Of a stretch of 64,000 bases of DNA, positions 34,782-46,466 are shown one piece after another. The position numbers and the translations under genes are program-made. The number at the start of each line of letters is the position of its first letter. Within the stretch, counting starts at the first letter, position 1. A model generated the notes under the pieces. The model made no database searches and was not told the DNA's origin. It was given only the letters and a program-made list of their open reading frames with translations. The DNA lies in contig CAJSYZ010000003.1 in the NCBI GenBank assembly GCA_910574455.1, positions 2,294,001-2,358,000 of the forward strand, given 5' to 3'. This stretch comes from Trichaptum fuscoviolaceum (taxonomy: Eukaryota; Basidiomycota; Agaricomycetes; Hymenochaetales; Trichaptaceae).

Positions 34782-36365
34782 ATGACAGCTACAGCAGAAG
34801 GCATCCGAGTTGGCACGGAGGCGGCGGCGACACCTTTACCACCTGCGAAGGAGATACCGTCGACATTCCTTTCAAGCGTGAAGAGCTGGTGAGCAATTTC
34901 TGTATCTTCGTTTCATCTGCATGATGAGATCTCATAGACTTGGCGCAGGTGGGGAGCAGGAGAGAAAGAGAGTGCAGCGAGCGAGGAGCGATTGCTCAGG
35001 ATGCTTCCTTTCTATCAATCAAGTAGCTGGCCACGACAGAACAACAGCATACCCGTAGTTGGTACCTCTTCTCGCGTCCAGCTCTCCAACCCAAAGCAAT
35101 ATATAAATCAATTCACCATTTCGCCTCTCGATCCACCGTCTTCGCCCTCCGCAGACCCGGTCGTGCTGATGCACGGCTACGGCGCAGGTCTCGGGTTCTA
35201 CTTCCGCAACTTCGTGGCCCTTGGGAAGTGGGTCGCGCGGAGCGGCGCACCGCTGTATGCGCTTGACTGGCTCGGCATGGGCCGTTCCGCGCGCCCGCCG
35301 TTCACCATCAAGGCGAAGCGCGACGACATTCCGGGACGTGTGCACGCCGCTGAGGCGTTCTTCATCGACTCACTCGAAGAGTGGCGCGCCAAGACAGGCG
35401 TGGAGCGTATGACGCTCGTCGGGCACTCGCTCGGCGCTTATTTGAGCGTTGCGTATGCGCTGAAGTACCCTGAGCGGGTCGGGAAGCTCATCCTACTGAG
35501 TCCAGCTGGCATATTGGGTGACCCTGATGCGTCCCAGCCCGGAAGGGAGCTGACGGAGTCGCAGACAGATGTTTCGCCGCCCGCAGTGAAGAGGCAGAGC
35601 GCTGTACCGGAACAAGCCTCAGCACAACGGTTGAAGGCGGTGGAGGAGGAACAGAAGAAGTCCCTCACGAGACGGTCGAAACGTGAACGTTTCGTCACTT
35701 ATCTATGGGAGGAGGGTTTCAGCCCGTTCCAAGTTGTGCGGACCTTGACAGTATTCGGGCCGATGTTAGTTGGAAGGGTAAACCAGGTCTATTTAATACC
35801 TTGTTCATTCTAATTAACACCTTCACAGTACACATCGCGACGCTTCTCCGGTCTGACGGACGAAGAGACCCGCAATATGAATGACTACATCCTGAACATT
35901 ACATTAGCCAAGGGCTCCGGCGAATACTGCATCTGTGCGTGCTTTTCATCTTTCCATCTTGCTCCTCTGGTGACCTTTCATATAGCCCACATCCTTGCCC
36001 CGTTCGCGCACGCCCGGCTGCCCATTGTCGAACGCATCTCGGCTGTCAAATGCCCAGTTGCTTTTGCTTGTGAGTCCCGATCCTTGGCCAAACGTATCTT
36101 TTACCTGACTCATTCGTTGTCTCAGATGGTGATCATGATTGGATGAACCCTGAAGGCGGTGAACAATCTCTCAAGAAACTCAAAGCGGCGGGCAACAATA
36201 ATGCTCGTCTGTATATTATTGACAATGCTGGCCACCATGGTAATTCCTTCTGTGTGCTGGTCTCATAGATTATAGTACTAACACTTTGCTTCAAAACTAG
36301 TATATCTAGATAATCCCGATATGACCAATAAGCTACTCCTTCGAGAATTTGACACTCCTTCATAA
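34782..36365 (+). CDS. Alpha/beta hydrolase of the CLD1/ICT1/ABHD5 group
   Basis: Probable lipid-metabolising enzyme; family members are mitochondrial cardiolipin deacylase (Cld1) or lysophospholipid acyltransferase (Ict1). Exon 1 (34782-34888) joins to WWGAGEKESAASEERLL. The oxyanion region is VVLMHGYGAGLGFYFRNF, and the nucleophile elbow is LVGHSLGAYLS (GHSLG). LDWLGMGRSARP precedes it. Downstream exons give YGDHDWMNPEGG with the catalytic Asp, and AGHHVYLDNPD with the catalytic His, formed by splicing at 36239/36301. A charged insertion (about 35530-35690) lies between the core and cap. Which of the two activities applies cannot be told from sequence. The start at 34782 is the first ATG of the open exon. 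Confidence 0.9.
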
Positions 36366-36554
36366 TTACTTACCTCAGGCTCACTACCAGTGGCACTAAA
36401 TATTGCTTTTGTATCTTAGACTCCTAGGTCTTGTCTTATGTTATCATTTGGGCTATCATCTTGCACACTTCCGATTCACCGTCAGTGTATTTTGCACATC
36501 ATATAGATAATATATTCTACCATCATGTCTGAAGTGGGTTTAGTGTAAGATATC
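36366..36554. other. Spacer before tRNA-Val
   Basis: Nothing beyond the flank of the hydrolase gene was seen. Confidence 0.5.
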
Positions 36555-36637
36555 GACTCAGTGGTCTAGCGGTTATGATTTCTGTCTAACATAATTAGTT
36601 ACACAGAAGGTTCCAAGTTCAATTCTTGGCTGAGTCA
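36555..36637 (+). tRNA. tRNA-Val (anticodon AAC) with a 10-nt intron
   Basis: The acceptor stem is GACTCAG with CTGAGTC, a perfect 7 bp. The A box TGGTCTAGCGG and T arm CCAAG-TTCAATT-CTTGG (perfect 5 bp) are clear. The anticodon stem TCTGT/ACAGA closes a loop with C32 T33, anticodon AAC (36588-36590) and A37. A 10-nt intron (36592-36601) sits after position 37, the standard place for nuclear tRNA introns. The D and anticodon arms resemble budding-yeast tRNA-Val(AAC). The discriminator base is A73 and no CCA is encoded, as expected for a eukaryote. Confidence 0.92.
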
Positions 36638-37040
36638 TTTGCTATGAAACCGACTATTTTCTGCTTTCTTTCCTTTTTATTTTTTACTTCAATCAGTATT
36701 TGCTTCAGGCGACTGCCAGTGAGCGAAACTTGACTTCATAGTTGGGGAATGTAAGTGGATAAAACTCCTAATTATTTTCTATACATATATCTAGGAAAGT
36801 ATGTCATCACTTGAAGTGGCAGTCGTTAAGCTTTGGGTGGATCATGTATGGTAGTTAGATGTTTAACGCGTCCGCCATCCGCGATCCCGGACATTGGCAC
36901 CTGAGGCGGTAAGTATACCCACTTCCTCCTTAAATGAGCGTTACAGTGGTACTCAATCACACCTGCAACTTGCATTTTCAGTGCGATCCCGAGATTGAGA
37001 CCTCTTTAGTTGTTAATTGCCCCTGCTCACTAGCATCGTC
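36638..37040. other. Spacer between tRNA-Val and the TPR-kinase gene
   Basis: A T-rich run directly after the tRNA (near 36655-36690) can serve as pol III terminator. Nothing else was recognised. An upstream exon of the kinase gene here cannot be excluded. Confidence 0.45.
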
Positions 37041-39328
37041 ATGGGAAGACTCAAGGCAGTTAGCAATCCTCTTCTGCGAGAGGGGGTTGCTCCGCGCAAG
37101 TTACCACAGCGGCAGAGGCAAACTGCGCGACGAACACAACCTCCTCCGAGAAAAAGCAAAGCTCAGAGTCCAAATACGATTACGAGAAAGGCCAAATTGT
37201 CTGATCAAGATCAGGCAAGTCGTAGAAACATTACATTGTCCAGCGATGAATCAGATGTTACAAAGATTGCTTCAGATCCGGAGAGCAATGGCATTGGTGC
37301 AGAAGGCGGAGAGGACAGTGTGAAGCAGAAGGCAGATGCAGGTGCAAAGACTTCACGGGATCTCGTTGCGTCTGCCTTGTGGAACCGATACCACGAGCAT
37401 GGGCGTCTGGCTGATCTCGAGGAAGCCATTCGTCTCGATCGTCAATCTCTCAAAGTCCAAGCAGCTATCCACGACCAACAAGAAGAACCTGGCATACAGG
37501 ACCCGCTCACAGTGGTCAATCTCGGCGTATCGCTCTATGACTTGTTCAACCACACCCGAGCTCCTGAAGCGCTCGATGAGTCTGTACAGCTGCTCGAGCA
37601 TGGGCTTGTGCTCATGTCACGAAGGCAGCCCATTGAGCATCCACTGTCCGCCTCGTTTGATTCCAATGTGCTCGAGCCTGAAGTCAACACAGAACACGCA
37701 AGTCTTCCCCGCGCAAAAGTCAACCTTGGGAACGCCTACCGCGCCCGCGCCGAATTGCATGGCAATCCCTCAGACCTCGACCGCGCAATTGAACTCTACG
37801 AGTCCGTCCTCCTTCATACACCCGCCGATCACTCGACCTGGGACCTAGAAACCCGACAAAACTGCCTCGCACGGTCTTTGATGGCGCGCGGATCGCAACG
37901 GGATGTCGAGCGCGCGATGGACCTATTGAGTTTCCGAAGAGCTTTCCGTGAAAAAGGGGGTGGTGGAGAAAGAGATGGGACCGAGAGAGCTATGAAGGAA
38001 CACGAGAAATCAATGAATGCGCGGTTTCGAGAGAGATACTTGGGTGTCTTTGATGCAGATGTTGGTATACCCAGTACGTCAAACCCCTAATTGCTCTCAT
38101 GCTTTGCGTTAACCTACTTGTTTTATTTGTGATCTAGTACCGGACCTCACGGGCTTCATTTCTAAGCTGACAGATTTCCCGAGTGGATGTGGTGGCTACG
38201 CCGATATCTACATGGGTGAATGGCACCGTACGCGACGTTTCAAGCAGAAAGTGGCCATCAAGGTCCTTCGCCGGCATGCACCAGCCAATAACACAGACCT
38301 ATCGTCACAAATAAGTGATCGGGTTCAAAAGGTGAGGCAATCCAAATCTTGAACTAAAAATATCGAAACGTTAGATTGACATATGAATAATCTGCACAGA
38401 TGATCAAAGCTGAAGTCCGAATCTGGCACAAGCTTGACCACCAGAACGTGGTTAAACTTCTGGGAACTTGCAGAGGATTCGGCCCATTCCCATCGATGAT
38501 CTGTCCTTGGTATGCGAACGGAAGCTTGCCCAACTTCTTACAAAAACACAAGTCGCTCATCTATTCTGAGCGGCTGCGGATGGTGGGTGGATGTTCATGT
38601 GCTTATGAATGATTTGTCCTGAATGATTGCATTGCCTCTAAAGGTCAGAGATGTCGCTTCAGGATTGTATTTTCGTGGGTGGGACCCCAATTTGTCCTGC
38701 CTTTATTCTAAAGCAATGAACTTATACAGTACATTCAAACGCCATAATTCATGGAGACTTAACCGGGGTATGTCTTCTGTATCTCAGTAACAGTCAATTA
38801 TTTTCAACATTATATATATCTTTAATCTATAGGCAAACATCCTTATCGACGAGAATCATTCAGCGTGTCTCGCCGACTTTGGATTATCAACTCTCGCGAG
38901 AGACTTTGACCTCCCTTCCATGTCGTCCTCCAGCTCAGGCATCGGCGGCTCTGTGCGATGGACCGCTCCTGAGCTGTACGCATTCGGCGACTCCGACAAA
39001 CCACCTTGCGCGACTATGTACAGCGACGTCTATTCCTTCGGGTGTGTTGCGCTTGAGGTAAGCATCATCTATTGTTCAGCTAGGATCTGCGAGTTTGAAC
39101 TTGTTTGTTCCGAAGATCTTCTCAGGCGACATGCCGTACCACTACGTTCAGCATGAGATGGAGGTCCTACTGAAGTATGTCATTCCAGGCAAGAGGCCAG
39201 ATCGGCCAAGGGGCTACAAAGCAGTCAAAGACAGACACTGGGCTGCAGTCGAGCATTGCTGGTGCACCGACCCACGCGCCAGGCCAATGAGCAAAGTCCT
39301 TGGTGACTTGTTTGAGGATTTCCCATAG
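37041..39328 (+). CDS. TPR-like repeat protein fused to a TKL-type protein kinase
   Basis: The N-terminal about 340 residues have a basic start and TPR-like helical repeats (ALWNRYHEHGRLADLEEAIR, LPRAKVNLGNAYRARAEL, NPSDLDRAIELYESVL). The intron at 38074-38137 links VGIP to PDLTGFISKLTDFPSG and a full kinase. In order, it has a glycine loop CGGYADIYMGEW, VAIKVLRR (catalytic Lys), LDHQNVVKLLG, catalytic loop IIHGDLTGANILID (Gly in place of the Arg of HRD), DFGLSTLARD, WTAPELYAFGD, and YSFGCVALE. The last exon ends GDLFEDFP at 39328. The HGDL variant is common in mushroom TKL-like kinases. About seven exons are needed. The ATG at 37041 is the first in frame; an earlier exon is possible. Partners and pathway are unknown. 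Confidence 0.85.
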
Positions 39329-40286
39329 ATAATGGCTTCCGTAGATCTAAGTCTACAGCGAGGTATTTGTTTCCATTACTCATATATACACATTTAATCG
39401 ACCTGGACTGAAGGAATGTTTCAACATAGGATCGTTCCGACTGTCCAGCCAATTTTGATATTTATGTTGGGGCTTCAGACTCATGGATCAACCGTGTTCA
39501 CCGAGGGCACTCGACTGTCGTGGCATAGGATTGAAAACGTTTCGACAACATATCGCCCAAGTATCCGCCTAATCGCGCACTAGGCTATTATTTATGTCGT
39601 ATACGGAACTGGATCTACGCCGACAGTGACGACTTGCAAGACATACGAATGTATCTGAAGCATCAAGTTTAGTGATTGGTGTCGCATTGCTGATATCCCT
39701 GAAGACACAATACTTGCAGTACGCTCCTCTTGGTATCCAGACCAGCATGTATGCGCTATTAAACTTTGCTGACGACCAGAAGACAATGACACAGAAGACT
39801 CAACATTACTGTCATCGGCCATTAATCGATACCCTGGGGCTACTGAAGTCCATCGCATCGTTCACCTGGCGTAATTGCTGAGGCGATCGCGAAATACTCT
39901 ACATCTGAACTGGAAGCCCACAGCCAGCGATCTACTTTAGTAAATGCTTTACTCTGCGATGGCCTAGATGTACTTCTCTTTGAATTCTTCTGGCTCGGCA
40001 GCAGACATTTAGACTTGTCCCGGTACGGATCCTTCAGCTCAGCTATCGCCGCTGCATATGTTTGGAATGACATGGGAAGGATATGAGTCAATAATTTATG
40101 TCAATCAACACAGCGTTCTGTGCCAATACAATAGCTTCGGATGCGACGTGTGTGCCAACGATCGAGCAACGACGATTGACGTGTCCTGTGCTGCGGAAGT
40201 CAAATATAATAGCCTATGCGACTTCTCTACGACGTCCATATCCATTTACTTACTTCAACACTCAACTTGTTACCGCCTTATCCACT
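39329..40286. other. Intergenic, 1 kb
   Basis: No supported gene. Open frames near 39592-39881 and 40098-40286 lack any recognisable domain; the latter is only the in-frame extension upstream of the Arf-like gene's first good ATG. Confidence 0.5.
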
Positions 40287-41683
40287 ATGCCTGACGCACT
40301 CCATTCAATCTTGCGGCTCTTCCAATGCAATAAAAAGGAGAGGACTGCTGTTCTCAGCGGGCTCGACGCTGTAGGCAAAACTACCCTGCTCTACAAACTA
40401 AAACTTGGCATGGTCGTTCAGACGGTCATACCAACTATTGGGCTCAATGTCGAGACTATCCGATGCCCATCGAAGTTATCCAGGAGCAAGCTCACATTGA
40501 CATGCTGGGACGTGGGAGGGTGCAACCATCCTCATATCAACTATTTGCACAGGTCCTTTGTCAAGGCCGCAGAGGTTGTACTCTGGCTTGTTGATAGCAC
40601 AGATAGAGAACGCATCGGCGAGTCTGCTGAGGTGCTAGAAGATCTATGTAGAGACAAGTCGACCCCGGATAGGGAAGATAGGGGTATTGCTCCCAATGTC
40701 CCCATTCTCATGTAGGTGCCATGTTTCATCCCCCCCCCTCGAAGTACAGTACACTGACCGATACTTTACCAGACTTGCTAACAAGCAAGATCTACCAAAT
40801 GCTTTGAAGCCAAGCGAGGTCGCACCGTACTTCCGATTCGTCAGCAAAGGTCGCCTTTCGCATGTTGTACCGACTTCGAGTTTTGCACCACCGCCGGAGA
40901 GTGGGCTGAGTGAAGCCTTTGATTGGATTAAAAGTGCAGTGGATATCGTCTACTCGGAATCGCATCAGAAGGATTCTGTGCCTTTTCCGACTAGCTCTAC
41001 AAGCCCAGCCCCGGGGTCTACGAGCGATCTACATTCAAAAGTCGAAAGTTACCTGAGTAGAGCTGCTTCGGATTCGCCGAAGGGAGAGTTTCTTAACCAG
41101 TTTGAAACTTACAATCTACCTTCGTGGGATCATTACACGCACATCCGTGTAGCGTACACAATCTTGACAGAACATGGACGACAGAGAGGTAGAATCGTCG
41201 TTTTGTTGAACAATGCACAAGTTTGACTAATTGACGTTGAATCCAGGGAACGACATGATTTTTGATGGTATAAGAGAATATATCAACAATAGCAAGCAAA
41301 CAACCGGCCGGGCGTTTCACATTACTATGACATACTTCTGGATCCAAATGGTACATTTTGGAATTCGAAGTATTCCTCCGCATCCTGATGACACGTCAGA
41401 GGACTATTCTGACGAGAAGACGCTCTTCCCTGGCTCTCGAAGCCCGTCGATAATGTCTGAGAACACATTGACGGAGACCGAAAAGGGTAACCCGAAGACC
41501 GCCAACAAAGATTTCTGTCGTTTCTTGGTCTTGAGTCCGTACGTCGTGAACAGTAACCTGTGGGCGGATTATTATTCTAAGGAGGTTATGATGAGCCCGA
41601 TGGCAAAGGAAAGCATGGTACTTCCTGACAAAAAATCCTTGCCAAACCTTGTGGGTAGGGATGCTGTCCGAGAAAGATCTTAA
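40287..41683 (+). CDS. Arf-like GTPase fused to an uncharacterised C-terminal domain
   Basis: Exons 40287-40711, 40773-41188 and 41247-41683 join in frame to 425 residues. Residues 1-190 are an Arf/Arl G domain: P-loop GLDAVGKTT, switch [10 protein letters not shown], switch II WDVGGC, and NKQD for guanine. Two departures from Arf stand out: the Gln after DVGG is Cys, and there is no Gly at position 2 for myristoylation. The residue 240-425 region contains [44 protein letters not shown], and [13 protein letters not shown], then a tail with [20 protein letters not shown] do not recognise this domain. The H-x-x-H/T and FH-x-T-M-T pattern faintly recalls small helical bacterial proteins of unknown function. 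Confidence 0.85.
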
Positions 41684-41998
41684 TCTGTAGTATTTGTTGT
41701 AGAAGCTGCCACTTTTGTCTAAATCGATGTAATGCAAAATGGTATTGTGGGCGTCATAAAATGTCGAGGTGTATCCCTTCATACGTTAGTTATCCTGAAA
41801 TGCATAGTCCATGAGAAAACGCAATATAGTAAAGCATGGGTCATTAACAGGACATGAAGGTCATCCGGTGCCGTCCGAGAGAAGAGTAAAATAATAACTA
41901 GTGGGAGGTATACCGTAAATCTAGCAAATAAAGACTGTTAGTCTAATCCATAAAACATCATCAACGTGAAGAAAGGGAGCGAATAGAGAAAGGACAGA
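41684..41998. other. Convergent 3' flanks, nothing seen
   Basis: AT-rich spacer between the Arf-like gene (+) and the FHA-forkhead gene (-). Confidence 0.5.
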
Positions 41999-44388
41999 TC
42001 ATGAAGCGGTTCCAAGCACCTCTACCATGTCTAATCTCTGCTTCTTGGCAGGTGGCTCATCGAAATCGCCCATGATGTCGATTTCCTCGTTCTGGGAGTC
42101 ATTGAGCGAGGACATTGGCGGAGAAGAGATACGAAGAGGATTCATAGCCTGAGAAAGGCCGGGAGAAGTACTGCTGTGCGCAACACCGATAGCGTTTGCA
42201 GTACCAGTACCAGATTTCGGTTGTATAGACTTTCGTAGCGGTAGTGGTGCCGTCGTGAAAGGCGTAGATGACGCGTCAGCTTTCGCTTTCGACTTCATGC
42301 TGGCCGAGCCGGGTTGTGCCACGGTGGAATTGGGTTGATCTGCATTGCCTGCACCCTCCTCCTTGTTAGAAGAATCTTTCTTTTTCTTATCTTTCTTTTT
42401 CTTCCCCTTCGCCTTTGCACCCTCTGTCTTTATGCGTTCCTTCAAGAAACGCACTATGTAGCTCTGAAGAATCTCGATGGCCTTCTTCGCACCCAAAGAC
42501 TCGAGCTCTTTCAGCTGTTCAGGCGTCAACGATGAAAATATTGCAGGATTGAGGATTATAGTATCACGTTGCAGGGAAATCGGGGGCGAGCTGAGGTCGA
42601 ACGTAGACGCTTTACCAGAAAGAGGATCGGAAGGTGCTGAGGATGGTGATGTTGAGCCAATGACAATAGGCACACGCATGTTCATGTCAGACGGGATAGT
42701 AGGCATCTGTGCATTTGCTGCAGACGTCGCTGCTTGGAAAGAAGCTGTATTCGGATCTTCATGCTTCCGAGAAGGAGACGATGTCATATTCATCTGAGCG
42801 GAAGACGACTCGAGCACCGTCATGGGCTCCTCCTTCACTGACGAGGATGGCTTAGCTTCTGATAAATGCGATTGTGCTACTGTAGTAGCTTGACGTTGAG
42901 TAGAAGGGTTCTGGTTGGATAGTGAACTTGAGAAGGCAGGCAGAGGTGTCGATGTAAGGGGAGGAGGCAAAGGGGTTTTCGGATCTCCCTTGACGCTTCG
43001 TTTAAGCGGTGGTTCGAGGACTTTGGAACCCTTTCCCTTCGCTTTAGACGGATCTTTCGCGCCGCCAGTTGCGTTTGCAGAGCCTCGACCTTCCTGATCC
43101 TCAAACTGGTGTTCGAAGCGAGGGTCATTACTCCAGAAGAACCCTTTCCCTCTTTCACCAGCACACCTCTCAAGTTTCTTGAAAGCTCTATTTGAAGATA
43201 AATTGTGTCTCACGGAGCTCTGGGAAAGGAGACACGTAAGAATAAATTTATTATGTAGAAAAAAAAAGCTTACGGGCCATCCACAACTTTCATTGTAGCG
43301 ATACCATTCATAGTTGTCAGAAATCCAACCACAAATTTCTTGTAACGTAGCCTTTCCACCTAGATCCTTTATAGCCCTGTAACATAATTGTGCATATGTG
43401 AATTGAGGTCGAGGAGGCATAACTTCCGGTACAGGAAGAGGAACGTCAGCACCCGGTTTCTTGCGTTTCTTGCCATTAGTCTTCGTAGATGGTTCTGCTT
43501 CGACGGGTTGGACTTGAGATGTATCTGGAGTTGCAACCGGTGGTAACTCCGCTTTGGGAGGTGGTGGTGAAGGTAGTGAGGATGCGGGTGAAAGGGAGGT
43601 GATGTCAATGGATGGAGAAAGATGTCGCGTAGTCGATGAGGGTGAAGTTGGCGTAGGTGAGTCTTCTGGTGCGGGAGGCGGTGGCAGGATAAACTGAAAA
43701 GTGCGTGTAGCTATCTGTATCGTAGACCTGATAAAACGAGTCAGAATTGAGTACTTCCAATGACAGTCACGTGACCACATCCTTCTTTGAGCTTCCTCTC
43801 CTATCCAAAGTACTCGGAAGACCAGAAAGAAGAATGGACAGCAAGAAGCCGCAGATGAACAGGCATCGAGTGTGATGGATGTAGTGACCAGCAAAACTAG
43901 ACTCTAATAAAGCTCTGATGCATACCGGCCTGATGATGCCACATTGCAAAGCTCGAAAACAACACTTCGCCACCCCTTTAAAAGATTGCTCACCTTGCAC
44001 TTAAAGGAACTCTACTCCCAGCTCCGGACCATACACCGTCTACCCAAGCGCCATTTCGACCCAGGACGACAAGAACAAAACGTTCCTGGTTCTCTTCATA
44101 TTCGATCTTCGCATGTAATCTTGACACGCTTTTCAATGGTCCCAGGTCGACATCCACCTGAGGTGAGTCTGAGGATGATGCAGTGTCGGGGCGAACAGAC
44201 CTCCGACCGATAGTGACAGTCAGTGTCTGAAGATAGTATGTGTAATTGGGGAATGCCAGGCTGTAGTAGGCGCTGATCTTGTCTGCAATAGCCTCGGTGT
44301 CTACTTGATCATGGTCGACAAGGTGGGGTGCATTCGTCATAAGCGTATCCGTGGTTTCCACCTTGGGTGATGTGTTAGAGTAGTCCAT
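41999..44388 (-). CDS. FHA-forkhead transcription factor (FHL1-like)
   Basis: Probable regulator of ribosomal-protein and rRNA-processing genes, as yeast Fhl1. Three exons on the minus strand (44388-43994, 43727-43274, 43219-41999) total 689 residues. The N-terminal FHA phosphopeptide-binding domain spans the first intron: VTIGRRSV, SRLHAKIEYEE, VLGRNGAWVDGV, then RTFQFILPPPPAP. The forkhead domain spans the second intron: FTYAQLCYRAIKDLGGKATL, EICGWISDNYEWYRYNESC, then SSVRHNLSSNRAFKKLE and GKGFFWSNDPRFE. A low-complexity region with a Lys run (KKKKDKKKKD) follows. The tail ends DFDEPPAKKQRLD, a plausible nuclear signal. The order FHA then forkhead is that of Fhl1 rather than of Fox proteins without FHA. 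Confidence 0.92.
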
Positions 44389-44624
44389 CGTCGTCGAAGG
44401 CGGCGAGCGAGTCGGTTGTGTAGCGGGAAGACGCTAGAGATGATAGTCGGAGGAATGGTTTGAAGAGTGCACACACGTCGGCAAGTACTATAACCTGAAC
44501 ACGTGCTGACTTCCGGCGTGTCCGACGCGACCCGAGAGATTGCCTACTCCGTCATCGTTCACCACCAACGTGCAGCTGTCAGGGACGCTTCGTGCTCATC
44601 GTCAAGAGACTCTTTACTAAGGCG
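44389..44624. promoter_or_regulatory. Divergent promoter of FHL1-like and METTL3-like genes
   Basis: Only 236 bp separate the two start codons, so the two regulators share upstream DNA. No TATA box was recognised. Confidence 0.4.
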
Positions 44625-46466
44625 ATGGCCAGTGCAGAATTCAAGCAGCTCACTTCGAGAAATATCCAAGAGCTTGTCAAATCTGGAAACTTGGAAACAC
44701 CCTTAACAGCGTTCGAACTATTGGGCCGATTAATCTCCTTACCCGCTGTTTCTCCAGCAAGTGGTATTAATTTCCGCCTGACAGACCTACGCAAGCTTGA
44801 AGACATACTCGAACAGCTGGCCGAAAGCTGGGATGCAGGATCTTTATCTGTGCTTCGTGACGACGATGGCACCTTATCGATCATGCAAATACAGCTAGAG
44901 TCCAATCGCTCAGACGCTCAGAAGTCAAGGAAGAGGAAGAGATACGTGGATGAAGATGCGGACTCTGCAGAGGAAGAAGAAGCAACGAAGGCGGAAGCTG
45001 ACAAGTCGAAAACTACGGCAGTGACTTCGCTGAGCAACTTGAGTAAGGAGATGCAGGAAATTTACGCACTATTACAGAAGGGAACTACGAGGCATAAGCT
45101 CCTCACGGAACAGGTAAGTAGTATTGTATTGATGGCTGAATTATAACTGTTGACTCATGATGTCTAGTTTCAATCTATAAATGTTGCCTTCGAGGCTATC
45201 TGTCCCCACATCACTAAGAAAGACTGCGCAAAGGCTCGTTCAACTGAACCTCAGAACATGGATGCGAACCCTTCCTCAGTCACTCCAATATGTTCTCGAG
45301 TACATTTCAGACCACTCATGCGCCCACACACCGATCCAACATTGGGTCACTGCTCCTATCTAAACACATGCTACTCCGAACCGACATATGCACAATCTCC
45401 ATCCATACCACCCTTTCCATCCGCTAACTTACCTAGACCGCCTGGCAGTGTAACTTTACCGAGCGGTTTAGGCGCTGGAGGCAGAGGGAAGGAGAAGGCG
45501 CCGTGCCGATATTTGCACTTTGAAGTGGATTGGGATGGTGGCGATGGTGAATCAGTGCCGCAGAGTGCTGTAGTTAAAAAAAGACCACACATGCTTGGCA
45601 TTGGACTCGGTCCGACTGCTAAGGATGAACCACCTGTAGGTACACCAGACTCGTCTCAAGGTGCTTGCTCATCTGTAGCCAGCTCCTTCCACAATGGATA
45701 AACTGTGACTTACGCAAGTTTGATTATTCCGTGCTTGGTAAATTTCATGTTATCATGGCAGATCCTCCTTGGGATATCCATATGAGCGTATGTGAATCTT
45801 AGCTTCGGTTATTACAATTACTTATGTTTCTTCTCTCTTATTTCAGTTACCCTATGGTACAATGACCGATGATGAGATGAAAGATATGCCCATACCAATG
45901 CTGCAGGATGAAGGAATGCTTTTCCTGTGGGTTACAGGCCGTGCAATGGAGATAGGTAGAGAATGTATGCGAGTATGGGGATATACACGAGTGGACGAAG
46001 TCATTTGGGTAAAAACTAATCAGGTGCGAATACTTCTTTACCCAGTCTTCACATAATCTGATCCAAGACTCATCCCATAATCCAGCTCCAGCGTGTCATC
46101 CGAACGGGCCGCACAGGTCACTGGCTCAATCACACAAAAGAGCACATGCTCGTAGGCGTCAAGTCTAACTTCGACGAGAATGGCGATCTCAAGTTTCCTT
46201 CGTGGGTGAACCGGGGGCTTGACACAGACGTGATCGTCTCAGAGGTCCGCGAGACATCGCGCAAACCTGATGAGGTCTATGGTCTTATTGAGCGCATGTG
46301 CCCTGGCGGGCGCAAAATTGAGATTTTTGGACGGCGGCATAACACAAGACCTGGTTGGCTGACGCTTGGGAACCAGTTGGGCGGAGACCAGATCTACGAA
46401 GAAGAATTAAAATCAAGAATAAAGGCTAGGTGCAATCGCTATCAAATTAATTATGACTGTGCTTGA
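44625..46466 (+). CDS. mRNA N6-adenosine methyltransferase (METTL3/IME4, MT-A70)
   Basis: Catalytic subunit that writes m6A on mRNA using S-adenosylmethionine. Five exons (44625-45113, 45168-45635, 45683-45787, 45847-46023, 46086-46466) total 539 residues, all joining in phase 0. The N-terminal helical part is followed by a basic, acidic-flanked stretch (KSRKRKRY) that may be nuclear targeting. The MT-A70 core begins [19 protein letters not shown] and has the catalytic DPPW in [12 protein letters not shown]. It continues with [50 protein letters not shown], and [35 protein letters not shown] is near the C-terminus. All family landmarks are intact, so it should be active. Partner genes (METTL14, WTAP type) are not in the window. 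Confidence 0.96.

Noticed and set aside
42915..43097. ORFs on the plus strand within the forkhead gene
   Set aside because: Antisense to a spliced, domain-supported gene.
43767..44000. Separate small gene between FHA and forkhead exons
   Set aside because: It is the first intron of the FHL1-like gene; the FHA domain reads continuously only when this is spliced out.
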